This document shows positions 56,920 through 64,000 of a stretch of DNA of 64,000 nt, piece after piece; the stretch's first letter is position 1; every line of letters begins with the position of its first letter. This DNA comes from Cladosporium sp. IMV 00045 (lineage: Eukaryota > Ascomycota > Dothideomycetes > Cladosporiales > Cladosporiaceae). The translations under genes and the position numbers were made by a program. The notes under the pieces were generated by a model that was not told where the DNA came from, did no database searches, and was given only the letters and a program-made list of their open reading frames with translations. The stretch is taken from assembly GCA_001931905.2 (NCBI GenBank), contig MSJI02000687.1, forward strand, positions 1 to 64,000, in the 5' to 3' direction.

Positions 56920-58257
56920 CCTGCTGGTCTGCAAACTTCTACCCTTGCCGTGTGGGGGTAGGAGGTCAGCGACTCAAAGGTCCTGATGAATAAATCAGGA
57001 GCATCTTCCATCTGGCCGTCGTTGGCGATACATGGGTCCACTGACACGTCATCCACTCGCCCCAGGCGCTCGAAGCAATCACATCGCGAATTGTGATAGC
57101 AAGGTTATATCTTCATCTCAACGGCCGGACTCTGCGAGCGTTGAGCATTCGGAAATACAAACGAAGCATTTGTTCCGGACGTCAGAAGCCAACTTCTTAA
57201 CTGGCACCATGCCGGATGATCATACAGAGACTCCAAGACGCTCGAATGCGCGCCAGAGAGAGAACTTTCTGATGTTAATACAACCTATGAATGAGCCGGT
57301 GTGTCTGAATGTGGAAAACGCACTCTGATCTGTGAGGATCTGATGATCTACAGATCTTCGAGGGCGGTGTGAAGGCTTGGAGACGTTCTGCCGAATCGCT
57401 AATGCACGTGATCTATTAACAAGCTTCCTGCTTCATGTGCTTCACGTACCAACAAGCTAGCTAGCCTTACCTGTGGCCCTTCCAGACCGCCCTGCATGCT
57501 CTTGCATCGAAGTCACAAAGGAAATATAGCCGACGCTTGACAGCACCTGTGGCTGGCTGATGGAGCCAGCTTTGCAATCAGACGACCAGCACAGATTTCT
57601 GCACCCCGGGGTACGCGATGAAATCTGATGTCAGTCCAAGGAGTCTTGTAGCCTTGAAGATGCCTGAGCAAATCAGCTCATAACCAAATGCTGACTGTGT
57701 CTTAGTGTCTCGTATGAGCCTATTGGCATGACTGTATGCAAGCGAGCCTCGCCCGAGGCCGAGAAGGCCCAATCGTAGCTACTAGTGAAGGTATGAAGCT
57801 TTTCACGCCTGCCCGATGTTGTTGTGTGTGGCATCCGCGGCGCCACCGCTTGCCTGATGGCCTCTTTGTAAGGCCTAGGCAAAGATAGAGACACCGCTTA
57901 GTTAAAGCCGTGTGCCGATGAGAGTATATCCTGCGTAAAGTTGGACATGTAGACATATACATATCAGGAGACCGACAGACGATGGCGTCCAGTCCACTGT
58001 GTTCTCCATCGCCACCGCTCGCCCGATGGCCTACTCTGGAGGCCTAGACGAAGGTAGAGACACCACTCAGTCGAAGCTGTGTACTCGATGAGAATGTACT
58101 CGGCAAAATGTGAACTCGCAGGCACATACACATCAGGAGACTGGCGGACTATAGCGTCCTGCCAATCATGTACGTACTCTCTGAGGAAGCATTTAAAGGT
58201 TGTGAATGAGCCTGCCTTTTACTGTCTCTACAGAAACGCGAAACCATCATCTTCAGT
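56920..58257. other. Intergenic with a diverged direct repeat
   Basis: About 1.3 kb between the NRPS-like gene (minus) and the SLATT gene (plus). I support no coding frame here. The right half is occupied by the two 149-base repeat copies at 57842-57990 and 58011-58159. Confidence 0.5.
57842..58159. repeat. Tandem direct repeat, two 149-bp copies
   Basis: Copy 1 (57842-57990) and copy 2 (58011-58159) both start GCCACCGCT, share GATGGCC, AGAGACACC, CGATGAGA and ATCAGGAGA in the same order, and end GCGTCC. They are separated by 20 bases (period 169). By eye they are about 75-80% alike, and most differences are C/T or A/G. The second copy ends about 100 bases before the ATG at 58258. Confidence 0.75.
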
Positions 58258-58919
58258 ATGTCTTACAGCAAGGTCGATCCCGAACGCCAGCAAATGCAAC
58301 CGGCTGTCACTGAGATACCGCTCGGAAGTCCAACTCCCGCCAACCGACCTTCCCAGCTTCAGATATATCAGAGACTCATCGGTGACATTGACAAGCCTGC
58401 ACCAACCGGCAGAGGCAGCAAGCATGGCGTGAGCTTCTACCACCAGGTTGTTAGTCGTGAGAGGAAAGCCCGGACCTGGTTTTGGGTCACCGGTCTTACC
58501 TTTGCGGCTCTGGTCACTGCGCAGATTGTATTCTGCTTGTCAATCGTATGATCACCTTTCCACACTTTTTTCACACCCTTGATGACTAAACTCGTATGTC
58601 ATAGTCCGTTGGTGCCCAGATGGACTTCAGCAAGAACCTGATCTCTGTGCTCGCCGCTATCAACACCCTCGTTGCTGCCGGTATCGCAGCACTCAAAGGC
58701 CTTGGATTGCCGGAAAAGCGAGCGATGGAACGACACCAGTTGTGTAAGATAATCGACAGGATCGAGTATACGACGAGACGGCTGCAAGCTGGCCTGGATG
58801 TCGACGCGGAGAAGGAGGCTGAGGCCGCCAGGACCCTCGATGAAGAGACTGAAGATCAGGCCGAGCTGTTTCAGAACGTCGGTGATGCTTCTACCTTGGT
58901 ACCTGAGAAGGCGAAGTAG
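58258..58919 (+). CDS. Fungal SLATT (two-TM) domain protein, 200 aa
   Basis: Two exons, 58258-58545 and 58605-58919, joined in phase 0 within the hairpin (FCLSI|SVGAQ). The N terminus of about 65 residues is polar. Next come YHQVVSRERKARTWFWVTG, a first TM helix (FAALVTAQIVFCLSI), a short GAQMDFSKN turn, a second TM helix (LISVLAAINTLVAAGIAAL), and a cytosolic helix (ERHQLCKIIDRIEYTTRRLQAG) running into an acidic coiled-coil-like tail (DAEKEAEAARTLDEETEDQAEL). This is the fungal SLATT family, relatives of the bacterial SMODS/SLOG-associated two-TM proteins that are predicted membrane-perturbing effectors of defence systems. The role in fungi is not established. A frameshifted NLR lies 4 kb to the right. 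Confidence 0.85.
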
Positions 58920-59221
58920 GTGTAAGCTCGACGGTGTGGTTCGACGGTGTTGCATCTTTGTTCAGACATTGTCCTAAGCTAGGGTACTGATCAAAGTACT
59001 CGAACTGGAGGATGGATTACGGGCTACAGAGAATCCGGCAACATGGGTCTTGTTGGCGCCTATTGCTATTGTTTCACGCGACGATCACGAATTTCACGAA
59101 GATCTCCTTTCCAAACTTGGCTGAATTCTTCCTTCTCATACTTCGTCTGCTCAGAGTTTGACCTTTCGCCCATGTCCCGCAAGTAGCAGCCCATTGTTCG
59201 GCGAGTTCCACCGTAGGTGCT
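58920..59221. other. Short convergent intergenic region
   Basis: About 300 bases between the ends of the SLATT and oxygenase genes. Nothing seen in it. Confidence 0.5.
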
Positions 59222-60517
59222 TCAATTGTAAATCTTGGAAACCAGTCCGGGAATGATCTCCAGCTCCTTCTCGCCATATGTATAGTTGGAACCCTCAATC
59301 TTGGGCGCTTTGGTGCGACGCTGCTGCTGGGTCTGGCGCGCCTTGACCCATTCCTCCATGGTGAGATGCTGTCCGATCTTGGTCAGGTCATTCTCGTGCA
59401 AGCCCAGGCGCTGAAGAAGCGGGCTGTTGGAGATCGGGTCCAGCACAACGTGGTTGTTTGGGCTGCAAGTCTTGTCAGCGCGCATCCTTTCGTAATGTGA
59501 GTGAGTATGGAGGACAGGACGGGCATGTCAACTTACCGTGCAAAATAGAGCACGCCGAGGCGGTCGACGTGGGCCTGGTCGTCAGGCGGCGAGTGCACAC
59601 GATGCACACTGGACTTGAGATAGTTACCGGTGAGCGCCTGAAGGGCGTCGCAGATGTTGATAGTGATGGTCTCGTCTTGAGGCTTGACCCACTTCCACCG
59701 CTTCTCCGAGTTCAAGATCTGCAGAGCAGCAACTGGTTGCCTGAAGAGCAGTGTGACACTACCGAGGTCAGTGTGTCCTGGCGAGTACAGCTCGCCGACT
59801 TCACGATTCAGCTCCGGCGAGCGGGCGGCGTAGTGCATGTAGCGGAGATGATCCTCGCCCTTGACATCGTATTGGTGCTCCTTGACGAGTTGGTCTTCAT
59901 CTTCGAGTTCGAGGATGATGGCAAAGATACGCAGAAGCTTCACTACGACAAGATCATGACATTTCCTGCTGAAGGTTTCGATCTCCTTAATATGGTCTTT
60001 CAGAACAGGCGGCTGGGCACGCTCGTGGTAGCCATCAAACTTGGGAAGGTTGTAGACCTGGACGTTGTCCTTGATAGTGTCGGTGAGTCTGATGGGTTAG
60101 TAGCTGATACAGCAAGCAACAGAATTGGGGTACTCGCACTGCCTCAGTCCAGCAGGACGGTAGCCATTATACTCGCCATTGTGCAGGTCCTCAAGATTAT
60201 GATACTTGAGCTTTTCCTCGAGTGGCAGGTCGTAAAACTCTCGGCCCAAAGCGAACTGGCGGTCGACTTCTTCCTGACTAATACCGAATTTCTTCACATA
60301 GAAGAAACCGACATGTTGAGCAGCATAAGTGAGCTGCTTAGCTAGCTCTTCCTTGCCCCCGGGTGTTTCGAACAGGCTCAGATCGAGGGTGACAAGCTCT
60401 GCCCAGTCCACTGCATATTTGCGTTAGAAACGGCTTCATTGTCTGCTGATAGGGCAACGTACGATCTGCTTTGGTCTTTGGGACTTGCTTGTATGGTGAA
60501 ATGATTGCCCCAGGCAT
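59222..60517 (-). CDS. 2-oxoglutarate/Fe(II)-dependent dioxygenase, 372 aa
   Basis: Four exons: 60517-60463, 60410-60140, 60088-59537 and 59462-59222; all joins hold frame, and the intron at 60139-60089 has a perfect TACTAAC branch site. The N-terminal DIOX_N-like part has AAQHVGFFYVKKFGISQEEV and GEYNGYRPAG. The jelly-roll core has the iron ligands in SPGHTDLGSVTLLFRQ (HxD, about residue 214) and SSVHRVHSPP (distal His about 269), then DRLGVLYFAR. This is the isopenicillin-N-synthase-like branch, which hydroxylates, desaturates or cyclises small molecules using 2-oxoglutarate and O2. Its place 3 kb from the NRPS-like gene makes it a possible tailoring enzyme; many such genes are also unclustered. 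Confidence 0.88.
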
Positions 60518-61320
60518 GGTTACGTACGGCCAAGTAGACTAAATGTAGATGTTCTTGTATATCATGTGTTGCAAGCAAAGCGGAGGGGGATGAACCATAT
60601 GTATAGCGAGTCGTTTCCTCGGTTATATCGGAAGCTAGATAAACATCTCAAGTTCTTGGATAATCACGTCTACCTTCCTAGCTATCACGCCATGCATGAA
60701 TTGACAGAGATGAAGCGACGGACGTTTGTCGAATGTCGCTAGCTACTTGTCAGTGGATATCGAGATAAGATGACAAATGAGTTTACTGCTATCCATCAGT
60801 GCTGAGTGTCCTTGATGAGACAGGCGTCTTTGCCTCTGTAATCAACGTGAAGTAGTATTTCAATGTCGACATGATTGAGGGGCCACAGCGGGGTCTGAAG
60901 AGCTAGGGTTCTTGCTGAAGTTACCAGATCGCTAACGACCATACGGGATGAACAATGATGGGATACCTGCTACGATCGGGTGGTAGTCGGTTAATAGCTT
61001 CAATGGTGTCAACGCGCTGTTGTTTTCCCTTGTGAAGTCGTCGAAGTGAACAGAGGTGAAAGTAACATCTCAAGGACATCTGCGAGATCGGCACTTGAGG
61101 CCGCTTTCGGAGGATCACGTCATCATATTCTCATTGTATACTGTTTACATGTACATGTATTACTACTTTCCAACAACATGAACACTATAGAAACCTCTTT
61201 ACCCAGTATGTCGCCTGCCTATTGATCGTTTTGCCCGATGTCTGTGTCTCTTCTGGCCTTTGGTGCCCACTCACACCCGGCAGCATTTTTGTGACCACGA
61301 GTAGCCCAGCAATGCACCTT
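60518..61320. other. Intergenic, no supported gene
   Basis: About 800 AT-rich bases upstream of the oxygenase gene and downstream of the serine-rich gene. I see no coding frame or repeat. Confidence 0.45.
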
Positions 61321-61916
61321 TTACAACAGTGCAAAAGCAAGGCCAGCAGCTCCCAGGAAAGCCGGAACAGCAGTAGCCACTGCTCCAGCGTCGGACTCTG
61401 CGCTTGAGGCCGCACTGCCTGCGGCAGAAGTGGCGGAATTGACAGCACCTCCAGAAGATCCGCTGGTTGAAGAACTGCCAGAGCTGCTGCCACTGGATGT
61501 ACTGCTGCCGCCAGACGAAGAAGAGCCTGAGCCGGTCGATGAAGCACTGTTACTGCCGGAGGAGCTTCCACCGGTCACACTGTTGAGTGCGGAGCCTAAA
61601 CGCAATGTCAGTACACGGATCGAGTAGGAAACAATTCATGTCTTACTTGGGGCGTTGGTGACGCTAGAGAGGATGGAACCTGGATGCGATGTCAGTACGC
61701 GAGATCGAGCACGCGACAAATCATGTCATACTTGGGGCGTTCGTGGCGCTCGAGATGATGGAACCTGAGATTCCAATTAGCTATGCGATTTCATGAATTG
61801 AAGACATCCTGCGCACCTGCGTTGGTGATGGAAGACAGCAAGCCGCCACCGGTGCTGCTGTCCTGAGCTGCAACGAGCGAGCCGCTTGCAAGGAGGAAGA
61901 TGTATGAGAACTTCAT
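61321..61916 (-). CDS. Serine-rich GPI-type cell-wall protein, 146 aa, with duplicated exons
   Basis: Four exons: 61916-61817, 61764-61732 (33 nt), 61679-61647 (33 nt) and 61595-61321. MKFSYIFLLASGSLVAAQ is a signal peptide. Joined, the exons give a run of about 10-11-residue repeats (LLSSITNAG, SIISSATNAPS, SILSSVTNAPS, SALNSVTGG). A Ser/Gly tract of about 60 residues follows, and the end is hydrophobic (AVATAVPAFLGAAGLAFALL) after small residues, as expected of a GPI-anchor signal. It should be an O-glycosylated surface or wall protein. The two 33-nt exons, together with the introns that follow them, are near copies of each other. Confidence 0.8.
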
Positions 61917-63026
61917 GGTAGAGATGTTGAATATTTCTAGAGTGGATGCAGATTGTACGTGTCTTCTAAGGGTGAGTAGAAGGAGTAAGTACTATCCTGC
62001 CAAAGGAGCTGGGATCGACGAGGTTTATATATCCCAGATCATAAGGTCGCATCCACAAAATTAGCCTTCGACATTACCAGTCAAGACACCATTCTTAGTG
62101 AACAATGAGACGTGCATTACCGCGCGATCGACAACTAAGAGTAGTGCCTGGTGGTGAACCGGAACTGGGGTGCGGAGAAGGTTTTGATCGCCATGCTTAA
62201 ACTGATGTCCATTGAACAACCCAGTCTGGGAATGGTCGATCTACCAAGTCGTGAGAACCAAGGCACGGTATATTCGCCAGCTTGAATTGACTTTGGTCGT
62301 CACCAAGATTCGATCGAGCTAAACGCAGCAGAGGCAGCTCACTATGCTCCTGATGCGAGGACTTGAGGCCGATGGACATCTTTGAAACATCAAAAATGGA
62401 CACGAACAGAGGCAGCATACGATATTTGAAGATAACTAAAACTGAATGCGGCTCATGATTTGAGATGCCGAAGTGTCGGTGGTTGTCTCGCGTCCTTCGT
62501 TCGTAACATCTTGTACTTGCAGATGACTCGGCGTTGACGCAGCCCCAACCCTAACCCTAAACTCACTGTTTCTCGAAACACCTCCGCGTGCGTTTTCACG
62601 CGACTCACTAAGAACGTGCTTGCGTCAAGGCAATTTGTTTGCAGTACTGATACATGTACCTACATACCTGGCTACTTGATCCGCCGTGTTTCTCGATTCC
62701 GCTGAGAGGTGACACACAGCTCGCTGGGCCTAGCACTGCCACTACCCGCGAATGAGTGCTTTTTTGATGTGTTGGACGCTGCCTGCCAAACCACAAGCGC
62801 CCGTACGATGGAGCCACATGCAGCTAACAGACCGCGGCCGCAACAATTACACGACAGCATGAGGCAAGCGGCCAATGATGAGAATTCTGCAGCGATGAAC
62901 CTGATCTTCCCCGGTACACAGGAAACTGACCGAGGCGCAGTCTGTGCAACCAATCACTTGGTAGATATATCCTAGGCTGGTCTGATCCCAAGTCGCTATC
63001 ATCTCATTAGTGACCAAACAAACAAC
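61917..63026. other. Intergenic with telomere-like tract
   Basis: About 1.1 kb. The plus-strand frame 62709-62975 is open but without a recognisable domain. The region contains the telomere-like tract at 62543-62562. Confidence 0.45.
62543..62562. repeat. Interstitial telomere-like tract
   Basis: CCCCAACCCTAACCCTAAAC. The first 17 bases are the same as those at 22374-22390. It is intergenic, about 460 bases before the NLR pseudogene. Confidence 0.6.
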
Positions 63027-64000
63027 ATGGTCGACCCACTGTCTGTGGCATCTGGAATAGCAGGACTTCCGGGATACTTTCGCCGCCTTGCTTGCTGCGG
63101 ACTCGCTTCAGGTCTCGGTAAAGTCGTACCATGCTATTGCGGACACGCGAGAGGATGTTCGCAGTATCAGGACAGACATGAAGCAGATTTGCGAGCGTTC
63201 ATAACGCGAAGGAGGTTTTGGACACGATCCTCGCCGAAGACGCCGAGAACTGGCGATTTGGCAGTGACAAAGTCCAGCCTGTGGGAACTGGATCGTGGCT
63301 CTTCGGCTCCGCCGAGTTCAAGTACTGGCTTGAGTCTGATGGTGGGATACTTTGGTGCCAAGGTGCACCTGGAAGTGGGAAAAGCGTTTTGATGTGGCAG
63401 GCAATATCTTGGTTACAGCAACATGCAACTGTTGTGCTGTCCCACTTCTGCGATCATCGAGATTCTCGCAGCCAGGACCCCAATTTGATCATGCACCACC
63501 TTCTCCGGCAGGGAATTATGCAACTCGACTCGGTCTTGCAGTATGTACTGTCAAGCTCCATCTATGAAGAAGCGAAACGAAACAAGCGTAATTTGCGGAA
63601 AGCTGAGGTTCAACGCATCTTCCTGGAAGTCTTCGACATCATTTCTCAGATCAGCATTGCCATTGACGGCCTCGACGAATGCTCCAATGAGATGGAAGGA
63701 TCAGAGCCGAGGGGAGAGATCTCACAAGTACTGCACATGGCGGCCTCCAAAGGTGCAAAAGTTTTGGTTGCCTGTCGTACACTTGCTGAGATAAGTGCCG
63801 GTCTGGAACAGTGTGCTAATGTCACCGTCAAGGCGAAAGAGGTGGATCTGAGAGCTTGCGTTGATGTTCGACTTGGATCGAGAAGCGCCTCCCACAGGCG
63901 GTGAAAATGAAAACAGCAGTTGTCGACACAATCATCATGGAAGCAGACGGCGTGTTTTTGATGGCTCGTCTTATGATGGACCTGCTTGCACCGACCACCG
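63027..64000 (+). pseudogene. NACHT-type NLR, frameshifted and cut by window end
   Basis: The start MVDPLSVASGIAGL is the usual beginning of fungal NLR proteins with an N-terminal helical domain. A NACHT domain follows, with WLFGSAEFKYWLESDGGILW, Walker A GAPGSGKSV (about 63370) and Walker B SIAIDGLDEC (about 63650), then ACRTLAEIS. The family pattern moves between frames: near 63085-63100, near 63205 (just before AKEVLDTILAEDAENW), and near 63880, after which FLMARLMMDLLAPT continues in a different frame. No GT-AG introns explain these shifts. It therefore looks like a decayed NLR; the repeat domain that should follow NACHT lies beyond the window. Intact relatives trigger incompatibility or defence-type cell death. 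Confidence 0.75.

Noticed and set aside
62709..62975. 88-codon plus-strand frame before the NLR
   Set aside because: No homology seen and no link to the NLR start at 63027; kept as intergenic.

Overview
The window is nuclear DNA of a filamentous ascomycete (Pezizomycotina), probably a Dothideomycete. The grounds are short introns (about 50-75 nt) with GTAAGT-like donors and CTAAC/CTGAC branch sites, Zn2Cys6 transcription factors, a fungal SAT-type non-reducing polyketide synthase, PDR-type and full-length MDR-type ABC transporters, a fungal SLATT protein and a NACHT-type NLR. The class-level placement is inference from the general look of the proteins. I recognise 23 intact-looking genes and two pseudogenes. 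A 20-N assembly gap lies at 53549-53568. I saw no tRNA, rRNA, CRISPR array or transposon.

Left part (0.5-9.3 kb): a small hypothetical gene, an ankyrin-repeat protein, a Whi2-like BTB stress regulator and a zinc alcohol dehydrogenase. Next (9.8-16 kb) comes the wreck of a secondary-metabolite locus. It holds a non-reducing PKS with four in-frame stops, two frameshifts and an internal deletion, followed by an intact AvfA-like NAD(P)-binding oxidoreductase. From 16 to 20 kb there are two cysteine-rich secreted or membrane proteins.

Middle (20.9-40.9 kb): mostly metabolic and housekeeping genes. These are a PLP serine/threonine dehydratase, a quinate/sugar-type MFS permease, a Dal5-family MFS permease with a GC-AG intron, a GT25-like glycosyltransferase, the Dbp3-type DEAD-box helicase, a full-length ABCB exporter, a secreted GH2 beta-glucuronidase and a secreted alpha/beta hydrolase.

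Right part (41.4-60.5 kb): a candidate uncharacterised secondary-metabolite cluster. It contains two Zn2Cys6 regulators, a polytopic membrane protein, a PDR-type ABC exporter divergent from one regulator, an A-T-C NRPS-like enzyme convergent with the exporter, a two-TM SLATT protein and a 2-oxoglutarate/Fe(II) oxygenase. The window closes with a serine-rich GPI-type wall protein carrying duplicated 33-nt exons and a frameshifted NACHT NLR that runs off the end.

Genes that plausibly work together: regulator 46060-48338 with exporter 49108-53398 and synthetase 53812-56919 (activation, regulation and export of one product), with the oxygenase 59222-60517 as possible tailoring enzyme. The PKS and the 15141 oxidoreductase would have belonged to a separate, now dead aromatic polyketide pathway.
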